A stretch of 44,256 nt of DNA from Candidatus Sulfopaludibacter sp. SbA3 (GTDB lineage: Bacteria; Acidobacteriota; Terriglobia; Bryobacterales; Bryobacteraceae): assembly GCA_945893365.1 (NCBI GenBank), contig CAMDED010000055.1, positions 1-44,256 on the forward strand, given 5' to 3'. The notes beneath the pieces are model-generated. The model was not told the origin of the DNA, ran no database searches, and worked only from the letters and a program-made list of their open reading frames with translations. Shown in pieces: positions 33,698 to 42,804 of the stretch. Positions within the stretch are counted from its first letter, which is position 1. Each line of letters starts with the position of its first letter. The position numbers and the translations under genes are program-made.

Positions 33698-34921
33698 TTA
33701 GTGCGCCTCGGCGGCCCACTGAACAGTGCTTAAATCGATGCCTTCCTTGGCCATCTCGTAAAGCGGCGAAAGGTCGCGCAGCTTCTTGACGACCTGAATG
33801 ACGCGATCCGCCACGTAGTCCACTTCCTCTTCCGTGTTGAAGCGGCCAAGGCCGAATCGGATGGAGGTGTGCGCGAGATCGTCGCCCACGCCGAGCGCCT
33901 TCAGCACGTAGCTCGGCTCGAGCGTGGCCGAGGTGCAGGCCGAACCGCTTGAAACCGCAATGTCGTTGATGCCCATGAGCAGCGATTCGCCTTCGACGTA
34001 CGCGAAGCTCATGTTCAGATTGTTCGGCAGGCGCGATTCCATGGTGCCGTTGATAAACGTTTCGTCGAGCTCGCTTTCGAGCTTCGCCCGCAACTTGTCG
34101 CGCATGTGCGCCATGCGCTTCGACTCTTCGGCCATCTCTTTCTGGCAGATGGCGCAGGCTTCGCCGAGTCCGACGATGCCCGGCACGTTCAGCGTTCCCG
34201 AGCGCATGCCGCGTTCGTGCCCGCCGCCATCCATTTGCGCCGTGAGCTGCACGCGCGGCCCCTTGCGGCGGACGAAAAGCGCGCCCGCGCCCTTCGGCCC
34301 GTAAATCTTGTGGCCGGTGATCGACATGATGTCGATGTTATCGGCCATGACGTTGACCGGGATCTTGCCGACGGCCTGAACGCCGTCCGTGTGAAACAGC
34401 ACGCCGCGTTCTTTCGCGATCTTGCCGATCTCGGCGATGGGCTGGATGACGCCGATCTCGTTATTCGCGTACATGATCGTGATCAGGATCGTCTTGTCCG
34501 TGATCGAGGAGCGGAGCAGATCGAGATCCACCAGGCCGTTCGCGAGCACCGGCATGTAGGTGATGCGGAAGCCGTGCTTCTCAAGCTTCTTGCAGGTATC
34601 GAGAACGGCCTTGTGTTCGGTCGCGGCCGTAATAATGTGATTGCCGCGCTCGGCGTACATTTCGGCGACGCCCTTGATGGCAAGGTTGTTCGATTCGGTC
34701 GCGCCGCTGGTGAAGATGATTTCCTTGGGATTGGCGCCGATGAGGCTGGCGATTTTCTTGCGCGAATCCTCCACGGCTTTCTCGGCATCCCAGCCGTAGG
34801 CATGGTTGCGGCTCGCGGCATTACCGAACTTCCCGCTGAAATAGGGCAGCATCGCATCGAGCACGCGCGGGTCCATCGGGGTGGTGGCGTGATTATCGAA
34901 ATAGACAACGTGGTTGTTCAT
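33698..34921 (-). CDS. iscS: Cysteine desulfurase IscS
   Basis: 407 residues from ATG 34921, chosen because GAGGAATTC precedes it and the protein starts VVYFDNHATTPMD. It is a PLP enzyme that takes sulfur from cysteine for Fe-S clusters and thiolation. The PLP lysine is K205 (SITGHKIYGPKG); the persulfide cysteine is C329 in SSGSACTSATLEPSYVL, a long-loop group I type. It follows iscR by 7 bases. Confidence 0.97.
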   Translation of the reverse strand: MNNHVVYFDNHATTPMDPRVLDAMLPYFSGKFGNAASRNHAYGWDAEKAVEDSRKKIASLIGANPKEIIFTSGATESNNLAIKGVAEMYAERGNHIITAATEHKAVLDTCKKLEKHGFRITYMPVLANGLVDLDLLRSSITDKTILITIMYANNEIGVIQPIAEIGKIAKERGVLFHTDGVQAVGKIPVNVMADNIDIMSITGHKIYGPKGAGALFVRRKGPRVQLTAQMDGGGHERGMRSGTLNVPGIVGLGEACAICQKEMAEESKRMAHMRDKLRAKLESELDETFINGTMESRLPNNLNMSFAYVEGESLLMGINDIAVSSGSACTSATLEPSYVLKALGVGDDLAHTSIRFGLGRFNTEEEVDYVADRVIQVVKKLRDLSPLYEMAKEGIDLSTVQWAAEAH

Positions 34922-34928
34922 GAATTCC

Positions 34929-35360
34929 TCATAAAATGTGCAGCGGCTGGCGGGTCTCCGAAGCGTCCATATCCGAGATCCGAATGGAACCCAGCAAATG
35001 TTCGATTCCTTCGTGTACCTTCCTGAGCGGCTCGCGCACCGTGCATCTGTCCGACTGATCGCACTGGCCGTGCGCCGTAAAACAGGAAGCCAAAATAATG
35101 GGACCGTCGATCGTGCGGATGACTTCGAGGGCGCTGATATCGGCCGCGTTCCGGGCCAGCATATAGCCGCCATTGGTTCCGGGCAGAGACCGTAGCACGC
35201 CGGCCCGGGTTAGCTTCTGAAGGATCTTGGCCAGCATCGGCAAGGGCATGCCGTAGTAGTCGGCCATTTCCTTGGCGCTGGCAGCGCCACCCGGAGCCGT
35301 CACGGCCAAGTGCTTCAGCGCGATCAGCCCGTAGTCCGCTTTTTTCGTCATTCGTAGCAT
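34929..35360 (-). CDS. iscR: Rrf2-family regulator IscR
   Basis: 143 residues. The winged-helix KADYGLIALKHLAVT and the wing LRSLPGTNGGYMLARNAADISALEVIRTID are Rrf2 hallmarks. Three cysteines, C93, C100 and C106, can hold a [2Fe-2S] cluster. The spacing is Cx6Cx5C rather than the Cx5Cx5C of E. coli, and the position three residues after the last cysteine is Arg, not His. It should sense cluster status and autoregulate the isc operon through the inverted repeats upstream. ATG 35360 or ATG 35351 could be the start. Confidence 0.93.
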   Translation of the reverse strand: MLRMTKKADYGLIALKHLAVTAPGGAASAKEMADYYGMPLPMLAKILQKLTRAGVLRSLPGTNGGYMLARNAADISALEVIRTIDGPIILASCFTAHGQCDQSDRCTVREPLRKVHEGIEHLLGSIRISDMDASETRQPLHIL

Positions 35361-35374
35361 CTAAGACTGTTTTG

Positions 35375-35454
35375 GTCCTTGATTCAATCCTACAGCAAAT
35401 GGGTCAATGGAGTCAAGGACTTAAATTGCGACCGATTGCATCCTTAATCAAGGT
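35375..35454 (-). promoter_or_regulatory. isc operon promoter within IscR-box-like inverted repeats
   Basis: On the minus strand, -35 TTGACT (35416-35411), an 18-base spacer and -10 TAGGAT (35392-35387) form a good promoter. It is flanked by perfect 8-bp arms, GTCCTTGA and TCAAGGAC (35413-35420 and 35375-35382). A further CCTTGATTAAGG near-palindrome lies upstream (35442-35453). CCTTGA-type sites resemble Rrf2/IscR operators. Overlap with the promoter predicts autorepression. Confidence 0.65.
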
Positions 35455-35992
35455 TAGGGCGGTTTGGGAATGAGGATCGAGAACTTCGCAGCGAGTGGTG
35501 GAATTCAGGGGTCGAAGTGTGGGGATTCGTGGTTGGCGGAGCGCGGACGGAGTTGTCCCGCGAGATTCGGGCTTGCTCTTAAGGATCGCCTTCGCCCGCC
35601 CGCTGGTTTCGACTCGAAACTCGCGGACGGGCTATTGGTATCCGGTCCAAACAAAATGGGGTCGTCGCGTACCGGGCGGGAATGGCTACCCGCCGCCGCT
35701 TATCCCACGCGTGAACCTCTTCCGGGCATCGATGCCTGAGTCACTCCGTCCGTCCAAATTTAAGTGGATAGGCAAACCGTTAACGGGTTCCGGAGTGGAA
35801 GCACACCGTACTGCAAAAAGGCGATGATTCCTGGCCAGGAATTGTTCATCGGGGCGGACTCCGGTGCGGGAGCCACCCTCGATTCGAAGTCTACACCATG
35901 GAAAAGAGGCGCCGCGCCGGGTGCGCCCGCAACTCGCTGAAAAATAAGCGAATAAAAAGTTTCAATTGTTGAACTAACGAAATCGGGGCCGC
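35455..35992. other. Intergenic region without recognised genes
   Basis: About 540 bp upstream of the isc promoter. Short open frames exist on both strands, but none resembles a known protein or has a ribosome site, and several overlap each other. I see no structured RNA. It may hold a decayed gene. Confidence 0.4.
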
Positions 35993-36532
35993 TTAGTTGG
36001 AGGTCAACCACACAACCAGGTCGTGGTTTGCGGCGGAGGTTTCGCTCGGAATCAGAGGTTCGATGTCGGTAAGTAAACGTTGCGCTTCAAAAGCGGCCTG
36101 CCGGTTTTCGGGGCGAAAGTACATCGCTCGATTGCTCGCTGGGGGCGGATTCGTTTGGGCGATCATCGTGACCCGGGCGCCGTACTTCGAAAGGCGGTCT
36201 TGTACTTTCACGGCGTCGGATAAGCGGGATGGCAGATAGGCGATCATCACCGAAACCCCGGAAAGGCGGCTTACCGCGTCGCCGGGGGTTTTCGCCGCAT
36301 TTTCAGTCTTGCCCGCCGTTTGGCGAGAGCCCACGAGTAGGGGAAGGACTTCCGGTGACGTACCAATCAAGGCCAGTATCACCGCAAATATCATGAACGT
36401 TCGAACCGACCGCAGAATCAGTTCGCGAGGATGCTCGCGCGCTTGTTCTTTCAGCAGCAACCGAAACGCCAGGGCCGCCAGAAGAAACACGAGGCCAACC
36501 GCGCCGAGGCGCAGGATTTCAACGATGTTCAC
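35993..36532 (-). CDS. Membrane protein with LytR_C/SPOR-like C-terminal domain
   Basis: 179 residues. Two membrane helices at residues about 7-27 (LGAVGLVFLLAALAFRLLL) and 44-60 (TFMIFAVILALIGTS) precede a soluble part. From about residue 90, VSVMIAYLPSRLSDAVKVQDRLSKYGARVTMI followed by RAMYFRPENRQAAFEAQRLLTDIEPLI has the beta-alpha-beta pattern and AA-x-x-A-x-x-L spacing of LytR C-terminal domains. The identification is by pattern only. It follows the ADOP gene by 154 bases on the same strand. Confidence 0.5.
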   Translation of the reverse strand: MNIVEILRLGAVGLVFLLAALAFRLLLKEQAREHPRELILRSVRTFMIFAVILALIGTSPEVLPLLVGSRQTAGKTENAAKTPGDAVSRLSGVSVMIAYLPSRLSDAVKVQDRLSKYGARVTMIAQTNPPPASNRAMYFRPENRQAAFEAQRLLTDIEPLIPSETSAANHDLVVWLTSN

Positions 36533-36686
36533 TTCAGTTCCTCAAGATACCACAGGAGCGCAGAGTGGCCGCCCATTGAAGCGCCGGCGCCGAGGTGGAG
36601 CCGGTGAGATCGGACGATGCGGCGATAGCGCGGATGGGAAGGTGCGGATGGCTTCGTCGGGCGAAGTTCCGTTGCTATCGTGAGCG

Positions 36687-39107
36687 TCAGTCGGCGCGAA
36701 GCGCGGACATCGGATCCACTCTCGACGCGCGGCGCGCCGGAATGTATCCGGCCGATGCGGCGACGGCTAAGAGCGCGAGGACTGTCGCGGCGAGCGTAAT
36801 CGGGTCCCCCGGCTCCAGACGAAACAGAAGCGAAGACATCAGACGCGCGAGAAGCAACGATCCCGCAATTCCGATGAGGATGCCGCTTCCGGCGAGGGCC
36901 AACGTCCGGGACATTACCTGGCGCCGAATCTGTCCGGCCGAAGCGCCGAGCGCCATGCGGATGCCGATCTCCGGCGTACGCTGGGCGACCGTGTAGGACA
37001 CCACGCCGTAAATCCCGAGGGAAGCGAGAAACAAAGCGGCCGCGGCGAACGCGCCGAGAAGGATCACCATGAAGCGGCGGGGCGAGACGGCGCGGTCTAT
37101 CAGTTCGCCCAACTCCCGATATTCAACCGTGGGTAGAAGCGGTTCGACCGTTTTCAGAGCCGCGCGCACGCTGGGTGCGAGAGACGCCGGCGAGAGCGCG
37201 GTTCTGACGACCAACTCCACCGAGCCGCTGCCCGACTGCGTGATGGGCAGGTACACCTCGAGCCCACCCTCCTGTTCAAGCGCCTGATGCCGGACGTTAC
37301 CAACCACGCCCACGACCCGACGTTCGCCGCCCACGATCGCAATCTGTCCAACGGCATTCTGGTTCGGCCAAAGGCGGCGCGCCATCTTTTCGTTGATGAC
37401 GATTACCTTGTCGCTTCCCGCGGTATCGTGGGCGGTGAAGCCGCGGCCGGAAATGAGAGGAATCCGCATCGTCGCGATATAGCGCCAGTCGACGATGCGA
37501 GGATGGACGGACGGATACTGGCCTTTGGGGTAGGTGACGCCGCGCGCGCCGCCGCCCCAACTGCGGTCGCGGCTTAGCGGAAGGGCATCGGTGATTCCCG
37601 CCGATTCCACGCCGGGCACGGCTTCCACGGCGCGGACCAGGCGGTCGTAGAACAGCGTCCGCTGTTCCGGGGTGGAATATTTCTCTCCGGCATCGATGCG
37701 CCAGGCGGCGGCGCGTTGCGCCTGAAAACCGGGATCGACCTGAAGAATACGGACGAAGCTTCGGATGAGCAGTCCGGCGGCTACTAGAAGCATGCAGGCG
37801 AGAGCGACTTCGGAGACGACGAGTGCGCCCCGGGTCCACGTGGTGCGCCTGCCCTCGCTGAGTCCGCGGCCCATGTCTTTTAACGCCTCGGACTGATTCG
37901 AGGCGGAGATCGAGAGCGCCGGAGCGATGCCGAACAGGATTCCCGTTCCGAGCGCGGCGAGCGCCGTGACGAGGAGCGTGGTTCCATCCAGGGTAACGGT
38001 GCGCAGCAAGGGAATGTCGATTCCCCGCAATGTCGTGAGATATCGTATGCCGGCGTATGCCATGCCGACTCCGGCCAGCGCGCCGAGGAAGGACAGGAAG
38101 AGGCTCTCCGTGAGCATCTGGCCGGCGAGACGGGCGCGGCTGGCTCCGAGTGCGGAGCGAATGGCGATCTCCTTCCGGCGCGAGGCGGAACGCGCCAGCA
38201 TTAAATTCGAAAGGTTCGTGCAGGCGACAAGCAAGACCGCGCCCACCGCGCAAAGCAGGACGAACAAGCCGCGGCGGAAGCGGCCCGTAAGCTGCTCCTG
38301 CAGCGGCGTGAGCCTCGCTCCGAACGACCACCGCTCCGGATGCTCGCGCCGGATCTGATCGTTGATCACGTCGAACTCGGCTTGCGCCTGCTTAATATCG
38401 ACGCCGGGCTTCAGGCGGCCGATGACGGCGAGCGTGTTCCCCCATCGGTCCGTTTCCGGAGTGATGGGGAACGGCGTGATGATGTCCACGCGGGAGCCCG
38501 GGGAAAACGTGGAGCTAAAATCGAAAGAGGCCGGAAGGACGCCGACGACGTTTGCCGCCTTGTCGTTCAGCGTGATGGACCGGCCGATGATATGGGGATC
38601 GGAGGCGAAGCGCCGCGACCAGAACGCATGGGTGAGAATTACGGCGGGCGCGCCATTCCACTTGCACTCCTCTTCGTTAAACGAGCGGCCGAGTTGGGGC
38701 TCGACGCCGAGAAATCCGAGAAAGGTTTGCGAAACGCCTACTCCCACGAGCCGCTCAGGCTCGCCCAGGCCGATCATATTGTAGGAACCGTAGTCGAAGA
38801 ACGCGAAGTAGGCGGCCATGGCGTCGAACGACTTGTTCATGCGGTTCCAATCGATGAAGGTTGCGACGCGCGAAGTGAGGGAAGAGAGTCCGCCATCGCC
38901 AGCGCCGGCGTTGGCGATCCAGACGAGCCGGTTGGGGGCGCGGAACGGCAAAGGGCGGAAAAGCAGGCTATTGACGACGCTGAAGATGGCGGTATTCGCG
39001 CCGATTCCGACGCCCATGATAAGGACCGCGGCCAGGAAGAAGGCGATGTCGCGCCGCAGGGAGCGGACGGTGTAACGGAGGTCGTTCCTGAGGGTGTCCA
39101 AGAGCAT
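36687..39107 (-). CDS. ADOP-type MacB/FtsX-like permease
   Basis: 806 residues. The opening LLDTLRNDLRYTVRSLRRD followed by MGVGIGANTAIFSVVNSLLFRPLPF is characteristic of the acidobacterial duplicated orphan permease family. A MacB-like periplasmic domain, an FtsX domain (NLSNLMLARSASRRKEIAIRSALGASRARL), and a second copy of both (EIGIRMALGASAGQIRRQ) follow, ending MSALRAD. There is no ATPase gene nearby, as usual for this family. The transported substrate is unknown. The many copies typical of these genomes make this a lineage marker. Confidence 0.93.
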   Translation of the reverse strand: MLLDTLRNDLRYTVRSLRRDIAFFLAAVLIMGVGIGANTAIFSVVNSLLFRPLPFRAPNRLVWIANAGAGDGGLSSLTSRVATFIDWNRMNKSFDAMAAYFAFFDYGSYNMIGLGEPERLVGVGVSQTFLGFLGVEPQLGRSFNEEECKWNGAPAVILTHAFWSRRFASDPHIIGRSITLNDKAANVVGVLPASFDFSSTFSPGSRVDIITPFPITPETDRWGNTLAVIGRLKPGVDIKQAQAEFDVINDQIRREHPERWSFGARLTPLQEQLTGRFRRGLFVLLCAVGAVLLVACTNLSNLMLARSASRRKEIAIRSALGASRARLAGQMLTESLFLSFLGALAGVGMAYAGIRYLTTLRGIDIPLLRTVTLDGTTLLVTALAALGTGILFGIAPALSISASNQSEALKDMGRGLSEGRRTTWTRGALVVSEVALACMLLVAAGLLIRSFVRILQVDPGFQAQRAAAWRIDAGEKYSTPEQRTLFYDRLVRAVEAVPGVESAGITDALPLSRDRSWGGGARGVTYPKGQYPSVHPRIVDWRYIATMRIPLISGRGFTAHDTAGSDKVIVINEKMARRLWPNQNAVGQIAIVGGERRVVGVVGNVRHQALEQEGGLEVYLPITQSGSGSVELVVRTALSPASLAPSVRAALKTVEPLLPTVEYRELGELIDRAVSPRRFMVILLGAFAAAALFLASLGIYGVVSYTVAQRTPEIGIRMALGASAGQIRRQVMSRTLALAGSGILIGIAGSLLLARLMSSLLFRLEPGDPITLAATVLALLAVAASAGYIPARRASRVDPMSALRAD

Positions 39108-39173
39108 AAGAACTCCTACGCGTTCGCGCGTGTTTTAGTTCCCTTTGGACGCTCGGCGGATCTTGAAGTTAGG

Positions 39174-39199
39174 CGTGACAGACCTCCCGGTCTGTCACG
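39174..39199. terminator. Perfect 11-bp hairpin at the end of the PHP gene
   Basis: CGTGACAGACC (39174-39184), loop TCCC, GGTCTGTCACG (39189-39199). It covers the PHP stop codon (39197-39195). No T-run follows. It may limit read-through into the ADOP gene or be a dispersed REP-like repeat. Confidence 0.5.
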
Positions 39200-40073
39200 A
39201 CAGGCCGAAGGAGTGTCCCACTCCGGCCGGAACCCGGACCTGTCGCAAGCGGTCTAGGACGGTGCGGGGAATATTCAGATTGCCGTCGCGGCCATGACCC
39301 AGGCGGATTTTCGGCTTCACGTCTCCATGGAAGTCGCTGCCGCCGGTCATTTCAAGCTGAAGCCTTTGGGCGATTCCTCTATATCTTGCGACCTCGCGCG
39401 GACCGTGGTCGCTGTGGTAAACCTCCACCGCCCTGAGACCAAGCTCGGCCATCGCCGTGATCATCTCTTCGTGCTTGCCCCGTACTTCGTTTTCGGCTAC
39501 GCGGACGGGATGGGCGAGCGAGGGCAGACCGCCGGCATCGAGAATCCGCTGAATGCCTTCCTCGATCTTCGCCTCCTGACGTTCGACATAGCCTATCGCG
39601 GAGCAATCCAGGAATTCGTCGAAAGCTTGCTGAAGGGAAGACACGTAGCCCTTCTGGAGCATGATTCGAGCGAAATGAGGACGGCCGGTCTGGGTTCTGC
39701 CGATGGCCTGTACTTCCGCCAAAGTAATATCGACGCCGAGCGATTGCAGGCGCTCGACCAGCCTGCGGTTGCGGTCGCGGCGCGACTCCTGTCCGATTCG
39801 CAGCCAATCGCGGAAATCCTGCGTAGGCATTTGCTGTAGAAAATAGCCCAGCAGATGAACGGTTCGGCCGCGGAACTTGGTGGAGAGCTCGATGCCGCAA
39901 ACCAAGTCGAGCCCGGCCGCCTTCGCGAACGGCAATGCTTCGTCGTAACCGTCGAGCGTGTCGTGGTCCGTGATGGCGAGCGCTTCAAGCCCTAAATCGA
40001 CCGCCTGGCGGATCAAGTCTTCGGGAATGCAACTTCCGTCGGAGGCGGTGGTGTGTGAGTGGAGATCGATCAA
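39195..40073 (-). CDS. PHP-domain phosphoesterase (TrpH/YciV-type)
   Basis: 292 residues if TTG 40073 is the start, which overlaps the cysC stop as TTGA, is preceded by GAAAGG, and gives the usual short lead into [12 protein letters not shown] frame from TTG 40103 adds ten residues. Metal-binding motifs are [33 protein letters not shown] and GGSDFHGD, all intact. Relatives act as 3',5'-nucleoside bisphosphate phosphatases or 5'-exonucleases on short RNA. Coupling to APS kinase favours pAp removal. Confidence 0.85.
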   Translation of the reverse strand: MIDLHSHTTASDGSCIPEDLIRQAVDLGLEALAITDHDTLDGYDEALPFAKAAGLDLVCGIELSTKFRGRTVHLLGYFLQQMPTQDFRDWLRIGQESRRDRNRRLVERLQSLGVDITLAEVQAIGRTQTGRPHFARIMLQKGYVSSLQQAFDEFLDCSAIGYVERQEAKIEEGIQRILDAGGLPSLAHPVRVAENEVRGKHEEMITAMAELGLRAVEVYHSDHGPREVARYRGIAQRLQLEMTGGSDFHGDVKPKIRLGHGRDGNLNIPRTVLDRLRQVRVPAGVGHSFGLS

Positions 40074-40594
40074 ATCAGGCCTAAACCTTTCAGTGTAGCC
40101 CAAATTTTCGTAGCGCTCTCTTCGGGCGTTTCAAGCGACGAGTTCACGACGACTTCGGGATAGGTTGGGGGCTCATAGGGATCCGAAACGCCCGTGAATT
40201 GGCGAACCTCGCCCGCCAGCGCTTTTTTGTAGAGACCTTTGACGTCCCGCCCGGCGAGCACCTCGAGCGGACACTCGACGTAAACTTCGACGAAACGGCC
40301 GATCTTCGCGCGCACTTCCTCGCGAACGGCGCGGTAGGGAGAGATCGCGGCTACGACGGCTACGACGCCGTGGCGCACGAGCAATTCCGCAACCCATCCG
40401 ATGCGGCGGATGTTCTCATCGCGGTCCTCCTTGCTGAAACCGAGACCCTTCGAAAGGTGCGTGCGGACCTCATCGCCGTCGAGCACCTCGACGGGCGCGC
40501 CGGCCTTTCGGAGACGCTGTTCGATAATCGCGGAGATGGTCGACTTGCCCGCGCCAGACATACCGGTAAACCAGATTGTGAATCCCTTTTGCAT
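40070..40594 (-). CDS. cysC: Adenylyl-sulfate kinase
   Basis: 174 residues. It phosphorylates APS to PAPS. Walker [10 protein letters not shown] is at residues 11-19, followed by [32 protein letters not shown], the APS-binding segment, and the late motif [11 protein letters not shown]. It follows cysH by 27 bases and is coupled to the PHP gene. Confidence 0.96.
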   Translation of the reverse strand: MQKGFTIWFTGMSGAGKSTISAIIEQRLRKAGAPVEVLDGDEVRTHLSKGLGFSKEDRDENIRRIGWVAELLVRHGVVAVVAAISPYRAVREEVRAKIGRFVEVYVECPLEVLAGRDVKGLYKKALAGEVRQFTGVSDPYEPPTYPEVVVNSSLETPEESATKIWATLKGLGLI

Positions 40595-40621
40595 GTTCTG
40601 TATCCAGAATAGCCGGAAGCG

Positions 40622-41365
40622 CTAGAGGCGGGGAGCGGCGAGGATGGCGTCAAGCATAACGTCCACGGCGCGCGCGGCCTTTCCGTCCGGCGTGAAATGG
40701 ATGCCGCATTCCTTTACGGCGTTCTCTTCCCACCACCACCTGCCGGCGCGTTCGGATTCGCCGGGCTCGATGGCGCGTGTGCAGGGGCCGCACCCGATGC
40801 TCGCATATCCGCGGGCGTAGAGCGGGTGCACGGGCACATGATGCTCACGGATGTAGTCGTCCACTTGCGCCTTGCTCCAATCGGCGAGCGGGCAGATCTT
40901 GGCGACGCTGCCGGATTCGTCGACGCGCGGCACCGAGGCTCGCGATTCACTCTGGGAGCGACGAAGACCGACCAGCACGGCGGTTGCGCCGGTCCGCTTC
41001 AAGTAGCGGTCGAGGGGGCGCACCTTGCGCAGCTCACAGCAAAGCATCCGCTGCGGCACGCCTTCTAAAAACAAATCGCGACCGTGCCTTGAAACCATAC
41101 CCGCCACTTCGGCCGCATCGGGTTCCACGATGCCGATGGAAATTCCGTAGCGGCTCTCGACGGTTGCGATCATCTTATGCGTTTCAGGCGGAAGCCGGCC
41201 GGTGTCGATGGTGAAGACGCGGATCGAAGGCGAAACACGGGCCGCCATGTCCACAATGACCATGCCTTCGGACTGAAAGCTTGTCGACAAGACAAGACCG
41301 TCGCCGTAGGTCTGATGCGCCCAGGCAAGGAGCTCGGCCGCGGAGGTGTGGTCGTTGATCCCCAA
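40622..41365 (-). CDS. cysH: Assimilatory adenylyl-sulfate (APS/PAPS) reductase
   Basis: 247 residues from TTG 41365; no better start is seen. SFQSEGMVIVDMAARVSP and TIDTGRLPPETHK are CysH motifs. Cysteines C109-C110 and C192-x2-C195 form the [4Fe-4S] site of the APS-type enzymes, and C220 in KECGIH is the catalytic tail cysteine. It reduces activated sulfate to sulfite using thioredoxin. Iron-sulfur type CysH mostly prefers APS, but some also use PAPS. Confidence 0.94.
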   Translation of the reverse strand: MGINDHTSAAELLAWAHQTYGDGLVLSTSFQSEGMVIVDMAARVSPSIRVFTIDTGRLPPETHKMIATVESRYGISIGIVEPDAAEVAGMVSRHGRDLFLEGVPQRMLCCELRKVRPLDRYLKRTGATAVLVGLRRSQSESRASVPRVDESGSVAKICPLADWSKAQVDDYIREHHVPVHPLYARGYASIGCGPCTRAIEPGESERAGRWWWEENAVKECGIHFTPDGKAARAVDVMLDAILAAPRL

Positions 41366-41418
41366 TCTCTATCAAGATAGCGGACTTTGACGGTTCTAAT
41401 CAACATGCAAAAGCGATT

Positions 41419-42804
41419 CTAGTTAAGTTCCAGCTTGTCGCCGGTGTCATTTTGCCACTTCCATAACAGCTTGTTCATCTCCGCGACACGCCCGGTGTGG
41501 CCGGGATCGGCGGCGAGGTTGTTTTTCTCCCAAGGGTCGTTCGCGATGTCGAAAAGCTGGGTGGTTTTGGCGCCATTGACAACGTAACGGATAAGTTTCC
41601 AACGCCCGGTGCGCACACCGCGCTGGAGATCGCGATAGGCGAAGAAGACCGAGTCGCGGACCTTCTTCGCGCGCCCGTCGATCAGGGGGAGCAAGCTCTT
41701 GCCTTCGACGGATTCCGGAATCGGCAGTCCGGTGAGATCGCACACGGTAGGGAAAATATCGAACAGGTAAACGAGCGCATCGCTGCGCTTGCCCTTGGGC
41801 AGGCCGGGACCGCCGATCACGAGGGGCACGCGCACGCTATGGTCGTAGAGATTCTGCTTGCCGAGCAAGCCGTGCTGGCCGACGGCGAGTCCGTTGTCGC
41901 CCGCGAAGATGACGATGGTGCGGCCGGCGTGGCGGCTGGATTCAAGCGCCTGAAGGACGCGGCCGATCTGAGCGTCGAGATGGGCGATCATGGCGTAGTA
42001 CTCGGCGATGTGCTCGCGCACGATTTCGGGAGTCCGCGGCCAGGGGGCGAGCGCCTCGTCCCGCACCTTCATTTCGCCGTTGTCGAAGGGATGTTCGGGA
42101 AGGAAATTCGGCGGTAGTTCGATCTTCTCCGGCGGAAACATGGCGCGGTATTCCCTGGGAGCCATGCGCGGATCGTGCGGCGCGGTGTAGGCGGCGTAGG
42201 CGAAGAACGGCCGGTCTTCCTTGTAGTTTTCGAGGAACTGGATTACGGTGTCGCTAAAAAGTTCGCTGGAGAATTTTTCGCCAGTGCGGCGTTGGTCTCG
42301 CGGATACTCGCCGGCGGGGTCGAAATCGGCGACAGGCGTTTTCAGATGGTCGGCCATGCCGCCGAAGAACACGTTGCCGCCGTGCGAAAACGCTCGCGCA
42401 AAGAGCTTCTCTCCGTTATGCCATTTGCCTGTTCCGAAGGTGGTGTAACCGGCTTTTCGAAGCGCCTCAGGCATGAGGACGAACGGACGTTTGGCGGACT
42501 GAGGCTTGGGATCGACGATGCTGTCATGGACATGGAAAAGCGACTGCCCCGTCATAGTCATGGCGCGGCTGGGCACGCAGACGGCGGGTATAGTGCCGCC
42601 CATGATGAAAGCATGGGTGAACGCGGCGCCGTTGCGGACGAGGCGGTCCATGTTTGGGGTCCGCACGGCGCTATTGTTCAGCGCGCCGATGGTGCTGAAG
42701 CGCTGGTCGTCGGTGAGGAGGAAGAGAATGTTCGGCCGGGACGGTGGGGCCGCGCGTAGAGCGGTTGCGCAGGCGGCGGAGGAGAGGAAGTTACGCCGGT
42801 TCAC
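41419..42804 (-). CDS. Arylsulfatase-family sulfatase
   Basis: 461 residues from GTG 42804 (MNRRNFLSSAACATAL, a twin-Arg-like signal). The formylglycine motif C76-V-P78-S79-R80-A marks a type I sulfatase matured at cysteine; metal residues are in LLTDDQR (D32, D33) and FAGDNGLAVGQHG. Such enzymes remove sulfate esters from glycans or small molecules, in the periplasm if exported. The start overlaps the vapC stop as GTGA, an odd coupling. The cysH-cysC genes lie downstream on the same strand, so released sulfate could be assimilated. Confidence 0.93.
   Translation of the reverse strand: MNRRNFLSSAACATALRAAPPSRPNILFLLTDDQRFSTIGALNNSAVRTPNMDRLVRNGAAFTHAFIMGGTIPAVCVPSRAMTMTGQSLFHVHDSIVDPKPQSAKRPFVLMPEALRKAGYTTFGTGKWHNGEKLFARAFSHGGNVFFGGMADHLKTPVADFDPAGEYPRDQRRTGEKFSSELFSDTVIQFLENYKEDRPFFAYAAYTAPHDPRMAPREYRAMFPPEKIELPPNFLPEHPFDNGEMKVRDEALAPWPRTPEIVREHIAEYYAMIAHLDAQIGRVLQALESSRHAGRTIVIFAGDNGLAVGQHGLLGKQNLYDHSVRVPLVIGGPGLPKGKRSDALVYLFDIFPTVCDLTGLPIPESVEGKSLLPLIDGRAKKVRDSVFFAYRDLQRGVRTGRWKLIRYVVNGAKTTQLFDIANDPWEKNNLAADPGHTGRVAEMNKLLWKWQNDTGDKLELN

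Noticed and set aside
35464-35827. Short plus-strand frames in the region upstream of the isc promoter
   Set aside because: They overlap each other in different frames, have no ribosome sites and no recognisable motif.
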